Below, one piece after another: positions 17,445 through 26,047 of a stretch of DNA of 64,000 bases. Position numbers and translations under genes: made by a program. Positions within the stretch are counted from its first letter, which is position 1. The number at the start of each line of letters is the position of its first letter. The notes beneath the pieces were generated by a model that was not told the DNA's origin, did no database searches, and was given only the letters and a program-made list of their open reading frames with translations. Source of the stretch: CAVXTF01 sp963701375 (GTDB lineage: Bacteria > Actinomycetota > Acidimicrobiia > Acidimicrobiales > CAVXTF01); NCBI GenBank assembly GCA_963701375.1, contig CAVOZT010000004.1, positions 434,001 through 498,000 on the forward strand. Reading direction: 5' to 3'.

Positions 17445-17857
17445 GAATCCGCCTTTGCTTCGAGGCCGACACGGGCCTTCTCTCGTTCTTCTTGCCATCT
17501 CACTTGGCTGCCGTCACACGTGCCGTGGCGGGTGCGGTTCACGTAGCAACCCTCAATGATGGCGAGGCGCTCGCGCCTGATCGGCTCGCCCGTCGGAGTG
17601 GACCTCGAGTCAATTTGGCGGCCAGCGCGTTGCGAAGGCTTGGGAACCCTCATGCGACCGGCGTTGGGCACGCATTGAGGTCCGGCGATGGGCGTCTGGC
17701 TCGGTGTCGGCGTGCAATCCAACGCCGAGAGCCTCCGCTGCCGGGGGACTGCGGAAGTGCCCTGGCGATACCCGCAGTGGACACAAGGGGGAGCGACCAC
17801 CGGACCGACTAACTTGAGCGCGCCAGACCGCGATCTGACTCGAGCTGGAGGCAAGTC
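17445..17857. other. Intergenic region of 413 bases in the glycan island
   Basis: Nothing is recognised here. Open frames on both strands (for example 17492-17812 rightward) have no family features and no good ribosome site. A CTGGAGG-like site at the right end serves the glycosyltransferase that starts at 17858. The region probably holds the divergent promoters of the two flanking genes. Confidence 0.4.
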
Positions 17858-18649
17858 ATGGCGAGCATCAGCGTAGTGGTTGCCGTCCGCGACGAGGAGG
17901 CAATGCTTCCCGGTTGTTTCAGACGGTTGTCTTTCGCCGATCAGCTCGTCGTCGTCGTTGATGACCGAACTCGGGACAGGAGCGCTGAAATCGCTTCCTC
18001 AGCCGGAGCCGTGGTGGTTCACGAGCCATTCCGCGGCTTCGGGAATCTGAAAAACGCGGGCATCTCACGTGCGACCGGCGACTGGGTCTTCGTTCTTGAC
18101 GCGGACGAGCGAGTGAGCAAAGCATTAGCACAGGAGCTGTGCGAAGTTGTCGATGGTCCATTCGATGCTCTACACGTCCAGATGGCGAACTACTTTCTCG
18201 GGACACTGATGCGCGGGGGAGGATGGCAGGAGCGGCCCATAAGGGTCTGGCGACGAGAATGGGCAACTTATCCGGGTGCGATCCACGAGCGCCCCGATTT
18301 TGGAGAGCGACGACCTCGACTCGGTCAGCTGGATGCACCCCTTGTACATTTCAGCCACCGCTCGATCGTGGATAACCTTCAGAAATCAGCCAATTACGTT
18401 GACATTCAGGCCAACGAGATGCTCCTTCACAGCCGAAGAGTCACGCCGAGAAGACTGTACTGGACTCTTCTGCGAGAATTGCTCTTTCGTCTGGTTTGGC
18501 GGTCAGGTTGGCGCGACGGCGTTCCGGGCGTTTCAGAGGCCATCTATTGGCCATTCTCCCACATGGCTGCTCAAGTGCGCCTGTGGGAACTACAGCAGTC
18601 GCCGACAATACAACAGCTCTACTCCGAATTAGAAGACTCCACTTGGTAG
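17858..18649 (+). CDS. Family 2 glycosyltransferase (WaaE/KdtX-like)
   Basis: A 263-residue GT-A glycosyltransferase. It starts MASISVVVAVRDEEAMLPGC, has the donor-binding DDRTRDRSAEIASSAGA, the catalytic/metal motif FVLDADERVS and the acceptor segment RVWRREWATYPGAIHE. These are typical of the WaaE-like branch that adds glucose or other hexoses to surface glycolipids. The C-terminal 70 residues carry amphipathic and hydrophobic stretches that may touch the membrane. ATG 17858 has GGAGG nine bases upstream. It runs rightward, opposite to most of the island. Confidence 0.87.
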   Translation: MASISVVVAVRDEEAMLPGCFRRLSFADQLVVVVDDRTRDRSAEIASSAGAVVVHEPFRGFGNLKNAGISRATGDWVFVLDADERVSKALAQELCEVVDGPFDALHVQMANYFLGTLMRGGGWQERPIRVWRREWATYPGAIHERPDFGERRPRLGQLDAPLVHFSHRSIVDNLQKSANYVDIQANEMLLHSRRVTPRRLYWTLLRELLFRLVWRSGWRDGVPGVSEAIYWPFSHMAAQVRLWELQQSPTIQQLYSELEDSTW

Positions 18650-18715
18650 TTGGTGACTGCAGATTCGGATTGGAGTAAGCCAACCGCAGGCTGACGATCG
18701 GTTCAAGGCGCTAGA

Positions 18716-19630
18716 TCACGGGTGGCGTCTGCTCCGGATTGGGCTCAAGAGCGCGGTTTCCAGCACCTCTCGGCTTCGCCGCGGATGAGAAGCACACATT
18801 GAAACAACGCGAGTTACGCAAGCGACGAGGGCAAGCGTCCACGCGGGAGACGAGTACCAACGTGCCGCGAACGTCATTGCCCCTTGCCACCAAAGGAGTT
18901 CGTGATCTATATACCTAGGGCTCGATGACCCTGCGCGGTGCGTGGCCCAAACGGTGGGAAGGCTGTGAAGGAGCCAACCAGCCTGTCGTAACCGAGCACA
19001 CAGGTCGGCGTCTTCGCCGTACATGAAATACCGGGCGTCGAAACCACCTACCTCGTCGAGAGCGCTGCGGCGGACAAGAAGCGCCGTGGCACCAAGAGAT
19101 GCGACTTCCGATTCGGCACGCGGAAACCTTTCGATATGGTCGGTCAAAGCCGGTATTCGCACGGCAATCGCACGGACGAGGTGAAATTTGCGCAGACGTC
19201 GTATACCAAGAGCTCGCCCCCACAGATGTAACGCGGAGAGCTCACGACCCGCGCTCCGCTCGGGCTCTCCCGAGTCAGCGTCGACGATGACACCCTGCAC
19301 TGCCGCGACCGAGGACTGAGCCATCAGGGCCTTCAGACCTTTTTCGATCGCTTCGGGTTCAATCACTGCGTCCGGATTCAGCACCAACAGATACTCTGAC
19401 GAGGAGAGCTGACGTCCACGGTTCTGGCCTGCGCCGAAACCAGGGTTTGCGGGATCGCGGACGACGATTGCATCGAAGGTCGCCGCGATCTTCGCGGACT
19501 CGTCGTCTCCGTGATCCACGACGACGATCTTGGCCAGGTCGGCTATCCGACTTACCGCATCGAGGCAACGAGTGATCGTTGCCTCGCTCTGGTAGGTGAC
19601 GATCACTACGTCTAACTCGGGGGGGTCCAT
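18716..19630 (-). CDS. Family 2 glycosyltransferase (rhamnosyltransferase-like)
   Basis: A 304-residue GT-A enzyme. It starts ELDVVIVTYQSEATITRCL and carries NPGFGAGQNRGRQLS, the metal-binding VLNPDAVIEPEA and the acceptor loop DARYFMYGEDADLCARLRQ. It is paralogous to the glycosyltransferase at 13795-14712 (same order of motifs), so the two probably add related sugars. I start at ATG 19630; the longer frame to 19684 adds residues unlike the family. It diverges from the GT-B gene at 19705 with only 74 bases between the starts. Confidence 0.87.
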   Translation of the reverse strand: MDPPELDVVIVTYQSEATITRCLDAVSRIADLAKIVVVDHGDDESAKIAATFDAIVVRDPANPGFGAGQNRGRQLSSSEYLLVLNPDAVIEPEAIEKGLKALMAQSSVAAVQGVIVDADSGEPERSAGRELSALHLWGRALGIRRLRKFHLVRAIAVRIPALTDHIERFPRAESEVASLGATALLVRRSALDEVGGFDARYFMYGEDADLCARLRQAGWLLHSLPTVWATHRAGSSSPRYIDHELLWWQGAMTFAARWYSSPAWTLALVACVTRVVSMCASHPRRSREVLETALLSPIRSRRHP

Positions 19631-19704
19631 GGTCCGGGCGCACGTCGCGGATCCTGAGTCACTTACATTCGTCAACAAGGGCACTCCCGATAGTCTTGCG
19701 CACG

Positions 19705-20802
19705 ATGGCGGGCGCGAAGGTAGTCATCCTCCATGCCTTGCGGCGCGAAGGCGGGGGAACTCGGCGAATGGCGACGTGGGTCGATCTGTTCTCGGCCGCA
19801 GGCGCCGAAACGCACCCCGTTTCAGTGCTCGCAACCAATAGACTTCGAGCCCGAATCTCGTTTCGCTCAGCTTTGGAAGTCGCTTTCGGTCGCGCGCCGA
19901 TCGAAACCATCGTGTGGAGTCGCGAAGCGCTTATTCGGCAGCTGACTCCGATACGGCCGGACGTCGTCGTTTGTATGACCCTACGCACTGTGTCGCCAAA
20001 GGTCATCGCCGGGCTGGCTGAGCTCGGAACGACTCGAATAATTGTCGATTTGGTTGATCCATTGAGCAAGACGTATCTGCAGCGATCCCAGATAATCGGT
20101 GGCGCAGCTGGACTTGGCTACCGGATTCTGGCAAGAGACGCCGTCCGATCGGAGCGTCGCGCACATCGCGAGACCCAGGTGATAGTCGCAGCCGGATGGG
20201 AGGACGCCCGGTCGCTCGATGCGCGCTGGATCCCTATCGTGGCCCGAGGCGAGCTGATAGCGCGTCCCGAGGCGAGAAACGTTCCGTGGCAGGCAATCTT
20301 CGTCGGTTCCCTCGACTACCCCCCCAACATCGACGCGGTAGAGCGGTTGGCGTGGCGGATTTGGCCACTTGTTCGGCGATCCATGCCCAATGCCGTGTTG
20401 GCAGTTGCCGGCAGAAGGCCCAATTCGCGGCTTATGGAAACAATGGATTCACCAGGGATCCGATTCGTAGGGCCATTCGATGAATTCGAAGCCATTGCCA
20501 GCAAATCCGTTATCGCAGTAGCCCCTCTTAGGGTTTCAACGGGATTCCAGATCAAGGTCCTCGACGCCGCCCAATTCGGACTTCCCCAGGTCGTAACTGC
20601 AGCGGCGTTGAAAGGTTTCGCTCCGGGGTTTCCCGCACGAGTCGCCGATGGCGATGAGGAGTTCGCGGGTGCGGTCGTGGAACTTCTCAATGACGCTCGC
20701 ACCAGGGGAGATCTGGCGGAAGCGGCACGCATGCACGTAGACCACCGCTACACAGTTCAGGCATGGGTCGACGAGGCTCGTAGCCTTATTGGCGGTCGAT
20801 AA
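19705..20802 (+). CDS. GT-B fold glycosyltransferase (family 1/4-like)
   Basis: A 365-residue two-domain GT-B enzyme. The N-terminal domain has the glycine-rich EGGGTRRMATWVDLFSAAGA. The C-terminal domain shows AIFVGSLDYPPNIDAVERLA, IRFVGPFDEFEAIASKSVI and the donor-binding segment STGFQIKVLDAAQFGLPQVV, where family 4 enzymes usually have E-x7-E; here the first acidic residue is replaced by K/Q-rich sequence. ATG 19705 is preferred over the upstream TTG 19696. It is the last gene of the glycan island before the acyl-CoA ligase block. Confidence 0.83.
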   Translation: MAGAKVVILHALRREGGGTRRMATWVDLFSAAGAETHPVSVLATNRLRARISFRSALEVAFGRAPIETIVWSREALIRQLTPIRPDVVVCMTLRTVSPKVIAGLAELGTTRIIVDLVDPLSKTYLQRSQIIGGAAGLGYRILARDAVRSERRAHRETQVIVAAGWEDARSLDARWIPIVARGELIARPEARNVPWQAIFVGSLDYPPNIDAVERLAWRIWPLVRRSMPNAVLAVAGRRPNSRLMETMDSPGIRFVGPFDEFEAIASKSVIAVAPLRVSTGFQIKVLDAAQFGLPQVVTAAALKGFAPGFPARVADGDEEFAGAVVELLNDARTRGDLAEAARMHVDHRYTVQAWVDEARSLIGGR

Positions 20803-20824
20803 GGTGACTCGGACGACCTTCTGG

Positions 20825-22435
20825 TCAGACGAGCTGGTATCCCGACGCAATCGATCCAGAGCGTCGCCAGACGGGATCGTCGGTATCCAATCCCTCTGCG
20901 CGCAACGCTCGCGTAAGGATCTTCGTGGTCGCTGTCGTCGGTAACAGAGGGCAGATCCTGACGTAGCGCGGTGCCCACTTGGTCCCTAGATCCGGTTGCG
21001 CTGCCACAAATGCAGCGAATTCTTGCGGATCGAATGTTGCGCCCTCTTTGAGTTGCAGAGCGGCCATGACCTGGTCGCCCGTGACCGCGTCAGGGACGGC
21101 GTACACCGCGGCCAACACAACGTCGGGGTGGCGCTCGAGCACGCGGGTAACCGGCGCCGCTGCGAAATTCTCGCCATCTACCCGCAGCCAATCGTCGGTG
21201 CGTCCGGCGAAGTACAGGTATCCAGCCTCGTCGCGGTAACCGAGGTCCCCGGTCCAGTACCAGCCGTTGCGGATGCGCGCCCGTTCAGCCTCTTCGTTTC
21301 GCCAATAACCCTCGAACCCGGCGGCTCCACTCGTAGAGACGATCTCGCCGATTGCCACGTCTGCATTGACGATCCGTCCTTCGTTGTCGAATACGGCTCT
21401 CGGGCACTCGACGCCGGTTGATTGCTCGACAACGATCACGTCGATCCCCATTCCGAGCGATCCGGTCGGGGCATCGGGTGTGCGCGAGATGGCCGCACCG
21501 CCTTCGGTCGAGCCGTAACCGTCAACGACAGGGACGCCGAAGCGCTCCGCGAACCGTCCGACGTCAGCGGCGGCCGCCTCGTTGCCAAAGACCTGGCGGA
21601 GAGTTGTATCTGCGTCGGAGGGATGCTCGGGAGTTGCGAGTATGTACGAAAGGGGTTTTCCCACATAGTTGAAGTAGGTGACGCCGTATCGGCGGACATC
21701 GCGGACAAACCCAGACGCCGAGAACCGACCGCGCGGAGGAAGCGCGATCGTGGCTCCTGCTGCGAGCCCAGGCGACCAACCTGCCATGAGAGCGTTCGAG
21801 TGGAACAGTGGCATTGCTACGTAGCAGACGTCCTCTGGGACGATCGAGAACAATCCCTTTACGGCACTACCGATGAAAGCCATCCGGCCTTGCGTGCATC
21901 GGACGGCCTTCGGCGCGCCCGACGTCCCTGAGGTGAAGATCAGATAGCCCAAGGTCGAGGCTGATATCTCCGGATCTGCCAACTTGTCTTCGCGATGAGC
22001 CTCCAACTGCATTTTGTGTTCGGGTGTGTCGACTAGGAGGAGGCGCGGGTTGTCTCGAGTGGGCTTGCCGATCGACTTGCCGAGATCGAGCCCGTCGACG
22101 AGTGGGAGGTGCGCAAGGTCGGTGACAAGGAGCTGGCACTGGGTGTGGGAGATGTCGCGGGCCAGTTCGTCGCCGCGGTGATTGGGGTTCCCCCCGACGA
22201 CGACGCTTCCACGGAGCGCCGCCGCGCCGAGCCAGAAACAGAACTCCGGGACGTTGTCGAGCAGCACACAAATGTGAGGAGGCCCGGGGTCCAACAGCTC
22301 GGCTGCAAGCCCCGCACGGGTCCGCGACTCGTCTACGACGTCCGCCCACGACCATGAAAGGTCGCCCGCGAGCAGCCCTGGACGCTCGTCCCCGACCCTG
22401 GCTAGGAGCATCTCAGATACGGTTTCCATGACCAT
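20825..22435 (-). CDS. Acyl-CoA synthetase, FadD17-like
   Basis: A 536-residue adenylate-forming ligase that activates carboxylic acids to CoA thioesters. The AMP-binding P-loop is LIFTSGTSGAPKAVRCTQGR, the A5 motif is VDGYGSTEGGAAIS, the A7 motif YWTGDLGYRDEAGYLYFAGR and the hinge WLRVDGENFAAAPV. A C-terminal lysine that would be the A10 catalytic Lys lies in TTATTKILTRAL. The short N-terminus and order of motifs resemble FadD17, linked in mycobacteria to steroid side-chain activation. Its start is about 50 bases from a perfect KstR-like box shared with the divergent LLM gene, which supports a steroid role. Confidence 0.85.
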   Translation of the reverse strand: MVMETVSEMLLARVGDERPGLLAGDLSWSWADVVDESRTRAGLAAELLDPGPPHICVLLDNVPEFCFWLGAAALRGSVVVGGNPNHRGDELARDISHTQCQLLVTDLAHLPLVDGLDLGKSIGKPTRDNPRLLLVDTPEHKMQLEAHREDKLADPEISASTLGYLIFTSGTSGAPKAVRCTQGRMAFIGSAVKGLFSIVPEDVCYVAMPLFHSNALMAGWSPGLAAGATIALPPRGRFSASGFVRDVRRYGVTYFNYVGKPLSYILATPEHPSDADTTLRQVFGNEAAAADVGRFAERFGVPVVDGYGSTEGGAAISRTPDAPTGSLGMGIDVIVVEQSTGVECPRAVFDNEGRIVNADVAIGEIVSTSGAAGFEGYWRNEEAERARIRNGWYWTGDLGYRDEAGYLYFAGRTDDWLRVDGENFAAAPVTRVLERHPDVVLAAVYAVPDAVTGDQVMAALQLKEGATFDPQEFAAFVAAQPDLGTKWAPRYVRICPLLPTTATTKILTRALRAEGLDTDDPVWRRSGSIASGYQLV

Positions 22436-22481
22436 CCCTGCTTATCAGGACCCGTGTGACCTGGACATTAGCGTCCAATAG

Positions 22482-22495
22482 TGGAACACGTTGCA
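22482..22495. promoter_or_regulatory. KstR-like operator 3 (fadD17-like/LLM divergent promoter)
   Basis: TGGAACACGTTGCA matches all eight fixed positions of TnnAACnnGTTnnA. It lies midway between the divergent starts at 22435 and 22543. A further inverted repeat, TGGACATTAGCGTCCA (22462-22477), lies beside it. Confidence 0.72.
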
Positions 22496-22542
22496 TTTTT
22501 GCACCTCGGCTGATACCGTCCGGCTTAGCGGAAGGAGCCCTA

Positions 22543-23667
22543 ATGGAGTTCGGCATCTTCAACAGCATCTGCATGCCCCCGAAGATCCGTCAGGCCTATG
22601 GAGCCAATGCGGAGCATCGGCGCCTTCTCGACGAGGTCAACTACGTCAAGGCGGCCGACGCGGCGGGCTTCAAGTACGCGTGGGTGACCGAGCACCATTT
22701 CCTCGAGGATTACTCGCACCTGTCTGCCTCCGAGTCCTTCCTAGCGTTCGCTGCCGCCCAGACCTCCAACATCCACCTTGGTTCTGGGATATTCAACATC
22801 ACGCCGCCGGTGAACCACCCTGCTCGCATCGCCGAGCGGGTCGCGATGCTCGACCACCTCTCAGAAGGACGGTTCGAGTTCGGCACCGGTCGCGGCTCGT
22901 TGACGACCGAACAACGCGGATTCGGGATCGAGGATCCCGAGCTCACCCGCGAGATGGTGGCGGAAACCCTGCCCGAGATCATCCGGATGTGGCGCGACGA
23001 GGAATACTCCTTCGACGGGAAATTCTTCTCGATGCCGGAGCGCAAAGTCCTGCCGAAGCCGTATACCAAGCCGCACCCTCCGCTTTGGGTAGCGGCAGGG
23101 AGCCCATCCACTTTTGAGCTCGCAGCTCGTCAAGGTCTCGGTGTTCTGTGCTTCGCGTTCGGCCGACCCGAACAGTTCGCCCCGCTCATCGAGAAGTACA
23201 AGAAGGACATCGAGAATGCTGAGCCCGTCGGCGGCTATGTGAACAACAACATCATGGTGACAACCCAGATGCTCTGTCTCGAAGATGGACAGCGGGCGCG
23301 CGAGACCTTCTACGACCTCGATATCGGCTACTACTTGAGCCTCGTCTTCAGGTACCTCGATACCTTCCCCCGCCCCCCTGGGATCCCGGTCTGGCCCGAG
23401 ACAGTTCCTGACCAGACCCCCGAACAGATCGAGAAGCAGATCGAGGGCGGGAACATCGCCGTGGGAGATCCCGACGAGGTTGCCCGGGCGATCCAGCGCT
23501 TCGCGGACATCGGTGCGGATCAGCTCAGCTTCGGCATGCTCAGCTCGTCTATGACCGGCGAGGTGTGCAACGAAGCGGTGGCAACGTTCGGAAAGCACAT
23601 TCTTCCGCGGTTCGACAAGGATCCAGTCCACTCGACTACGCGCCAGCGCGAGGCCCAGGTCGGCTGA
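22543..23667 (+). CDS. LLM-class flavin-dependent oxidoreductase
   Basis: A 374-residue luciferase-like TIM barrel of the bacterial-luciferase/alkanal-monooxygenase branch. It begins MEFGIFNSICMPP and has GFKYAWVTEHHFLEDYSHLS, GSGIFNITPPVNHPARIAER, DHLSEGRFEFGTGRGS and PHPPLWVAAGSPSTFELAA. The His-rich TEHHF loop near residue 52 is typical for FMN-dependent members. ATG 22543 has a strong GGAAGGAG site five bases upstream; the open frame to 22456 crosses the operator. It is divergent from the FadD17-like gene and shares its KstR-like box, so it is a candidate steroid or fatty-acid monooxygenase. Confidence 0.88.
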   Translation: MEFGIFNSICMPPKIRQAYGANAEHRRLLDEVNYVKAADAAGFKYAWVTEHHFLEDYSHLSASESFLAFAAAQTSNIHLGSGIFNITPPVNHPARIAERVAMLDHLSEGRFEFGTGRGSLTTEQRGFGIEDPELTREMVAETLPEIIRMWRDEEYSFDGKFFSMPERKVLPKPYTKPHPPLWVAAGSPSTFELAARQGLGVLCFAFGRPEQFAPLIEKYKKDIENAEPVGGYVNNNIMVTTQMLCLEDGQRARETFYDLDIGYYLSLVFRYLDTFPRPPGIPVWPETVPDQTPEQIEKQIEGGNIAVGDPDEVARAIQRFADIGADQLSFGMLSSSMTGEVCNEAVATFGKHILPRFDKDPVHSTTRQREAQVG

Positions 23668-23698
23668 TCAGACTGCACCGGCCGGCCGATCGGAGGAC

Positions 23699-24304
23699 TC
23701 AATTCTCCGTCCAGCAGGCGACCAATTGGTCTACCGTGGTGAGGGTCGCCACCAGCGCCATCGTGTTTTCGACGACGGCTCGACCATACGTGGCTGGAAC
23801 ACCGCAGACGGCATCCGTCGGGAGCACGACCCTGTACCCGTGATTCACCGCCTCGATTGCGAGACCAGGGATACCTAGGTTCAGAGACACGCCAGTCGCC
23901 ACAACGGTCGCGACGCCGAGTCCGCGAAGTGTTGCGTCGAGCGCGGTTCCTCCGAAGGGAGACACGCCGTGGCGGCGCGCGCTCACGTGATCGCTGGGCT
24001 CTGGTCCTAGCGCCGGGACGAGCTCGACTGCAGCCGTCCCCTCTATGAGGTGGTCAGGTCGGCGGAGCAACGCCGTGATGATCGGAGCGTTCCGCGGGGT
24101 ACTTGCCCCGTCAGGCCTGAAGCCAGCCGTGCAGTGAACGATGGCGACGCCGGCGCTCCGTGCTGCGCTCAAGAGCCTCGAGATGGCGGGCACCAAGCCC
24201 GAATGGTCCGCTTCTTTCGCAAGTTCCGGGATCGTCGACAGATCGCCCACAACTCCGCGTTGGACCTCCATGGTCACTATCGCGGTGTGGCGGGCGGCCA
24301 CCAT
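23699..24304 (-). CDS. Isochorismatase-fold protein with substituted catalytic triad
   Basis: A 201-residue protein of the cysteine hydrolase (isochorismatase-like) fold. All three triad positions are changed. The usual Asp of the first strand is Glu (AIVTMEVQRG), the usual Lys is Arg (SARRHGVSPF), and the usual Cys is Gly in TGVSLNLGIPGLAIEA. Gly at the Cys position occurs in true isochorismatases, but Asp and Lys are kept there. The Glu and Arg changes conserve charge. ATG 24304 is chosen because it keeps the gene clear of the ligase stop at 24336. It lies between the LLM gene and the FadD19-like gene. Substrate unknown. Confidence 0.78.
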   Translation of the reverse strand: MVAARHTAIVTMEVQRGVVGDLSTIPELAKEADHSGLVPAISRLLSAARSAGVAIVHCTAGFRPDGASTPRNAPIITALLRRPDHLIEGTAAVELVPALGPEPSDHVSARRHGVSPFGGTALDATLRGLGVATVVATGVSLNLGIPGLAIEAVNHGYRVVLPTDAVCGVPATYGRAVVENTMALVATLTTVDQLVACWTEN

Positions 24305-24335
24305 TCGACACAGATCGGTGGGCAAACGTGTGCGC

Positions 24336-25961
24336 CTACGGGCGGTCGGCCCTCGACCGGTCAATTACGCCGGACGCCCACCGATAGTCGGGCTTGCCGC
24401 TAGGTGCTCGCTCGACCTTGTCGACCACGTGCAACTCGCGGGGGATCTTGTAGCCGGCGACGTGGGTCCGGCAAAGCTCTTGGATGGCTTCGAGTGTGGG
24501 AGCGCTATGCCCTCGTCGCGGTTCGACGATGGCGGCGACGCGCTGGCCCCACCGCTCGTCGGGAGCGCCGACGACCAAAGCATCCATCAGGTCGGGATGG
24601 GATCTCACCACCGCTTCCACCTCTTCAGGAAAGATCTTCTCGCCGCCCGAGTTGATGCAGATGGAGCCCCGCCCGAGAAGCGTGATCGAACCGTCGGATT
24701 CGACGGTGGCGAAATCACCTGGCATGACGTGCCGGATGCCGTCGACCGTAATGAAGACTTCGGCAGTCTTCACCGGATCGTTGTAGTACCCGACCGGAAT
24801 GTTCCCGGACCTGGCGATCCGTCCTATCACTCCTGACCCGGGCTTGACCTGTTCCAGATTGTCGTCGAGAACGACTGTCTCGCCGAGCGAGGTGACCGTC
24901 GGACCGCTCTTCATAGCGGTGGCACCACGGTGCACCATGCTCAGGCCGTTGTTCCCAGATTCGGACGAACCAACGGCGTCGGTCATGACCATCTGAGGGA
25001 AATGACGGAAAAATTCGTCCTTCACCGACGGCGAGAACAGAGCTGCCGTCGAGGTGAGCCCGAAGAACGACGACAGGTCGTAGTTCGCGCCCGGCTCGTC
25101 GAGAACCTCGACGAGGGGCTTTCCCATTGCGTCCCCTGTGATCATGACCATGTTCACGCGTTCGGCCTCGACGAGTCGCCAGACTTCGTGAGGCTCGAAC
25201 CGGGCCATCAGCACGACCTTGTTTCCAGTGAAGCTCTGTCCCATCACCCCCCACTGAGTGGCGCCGTGCATCAGCGGCGCCACGGGCAAGAACGTGATCT
25301 GACCTCCTGACGCCAGCCCTTTTTCGACCATCGCCTCGGGCTTTTCGACTCGGACGCTTGTGAGCGCGTCGATCCCGCCGCCCAATGCGAAGAACACATC
25401 TTCGTGCCGCCACACGACGCCCTTCGGCATGCCCGTCGTGCCGCCCGTGTAGAGGATGTAGTGGTCGTCGCCGGATCTCGGCGCAAAGTCACGATCGGGG
25501 CTCTGTGCCTCGAGCGCCTCCTCGTATGCGATCGAGTCCGCGCTGGGATCCTTCTCGTCCGAACCGTCCTCGATCACGATCACGTGCCGAAGATCAGGCA
25601 ACTCGCCGAGAAGCGCCTTTACGTTCGGGGAGTAGCTGCGTTGGTGGACGAGAGCCTTCAGGTCGGCGTTGTTGAACAGGTATCGCAGCTCGTCTTCGAC
25701 GTAGCGGTAGTTGATGTTGATCCACACGGCACGCAGTTTGAACGTGGCCCAAGCGGTCTCGACCCACTCGGCACAGTTGAGCGCGTATATGCCTACGTGA
25801 TCGCCGGGTCCGATGCCCTGAGCGGCGAGATGGTGGGCCAGGCGGTTCGCCCTCGCCTCCATCTCTGCATACGTGCGCCGCTCATTGCCGGCCACGAGAT
25901 AGTCCCGTTCTCCGAATGCATCTGCCGCTGCCTCGAAGAGGTCGGCGAGGTTGAACTCCAC
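24336..25961 (-). CDS. Acyl-CoA synthetase, FadD19-like
   Basis: A 541-residue adenylate-forming acyl-CoA ligase. The P-loop is ILYTGGTTGMPKGVVWRHED at about residue 180, A5 is MTDAVGSSESGNNG, A7 includes VMPGDFATVESDGSITLLGR, the hinge INSGGEKIFPEEVE, and the A10 Lys lies in ERAPSGKPDYRWA. It resembles FadD19, the sterol side-chain ligase. GTG 25961 is used: the frame continues upstream only because it runs into dxs sequence in a shifted frame, which makes an artificial 957-residue open frame. A KstR-like box lies 12 bases upstream of the start. Confidence 0.87.
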   Translation of the reverse strand: MEFNLADLFEAAADAFGERDYLVAGNERRTYAEMEARANRLAHHLAAQGIGPGDHVGIYALNCAEWVETAWATFKLRAVWININYRYVEDELRYLFNNADLKALVHQRSYSPNVKALLGELPDLRHVIVIEDGSDEKDPSADSIAYEEALEAQSPDRDFAPRSGDDHYILYTGGTTGMPKGVVWRHEDVFFALGGGIDALTSVRVEKPEAMVEKGLASGGQITFLPVAPLMHGATQWGVMGQSFTGNKVVLMARFEPHEVWRLVEAERVNMVMITGDAMGKPLVEVLDEPGANYDLSSFFGLTSTAALFSPSVKDEFFRHFPQMVMTDAVGSSESGNNGLSMVHRGATAMKSGPTVTSLGETVVLDDNLEQVKPGSGVIGRIARSGNIPVGYYNDPVKTAEVFITVDGIRHVMPGDFATVESDGSITLLGRGSICINSGGEKIFPEEVEAVVRSHPDLMDALVVGAPDERWGQRVAAIVEPRRGHSAPTLEAIQELCRTHVAGYKIPRELHVVDKVERAPSGKPDYRWASGVIDRSRADRP

Positions 25962-25972
25962 TAGCCGAAAAG

Positions 25973-25986
25973 TAGAACAGGTTTCG
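25973..25986. promoter_or_regulatory. KstR-like operator 4 (upstream of FadD19-like gene)
   Basis: TAGAACAGGTTTCG fits TnnAACnnGTTnnA at seven of eight fixed positions; only the last base differs. It sits 12 bases before the GTG of the ligase gene and after the dxs stop, so it would control the ligase without dxs. Confidence 0.6.
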
Positions 25987-26047
25987 GTCTGGACGACAAG
26001 TGAGGGCCGGACGGTCGAGGTGGTCGGCGTGTGCGCTAAAGACCAGC

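Noticed and set aside
17492..17812. Possible small gene between the glycan methyltransferase and glycosyltransferase
   Set aside because: No ribosome site, Arg-rich shadow-like composition and no recognisable motif.
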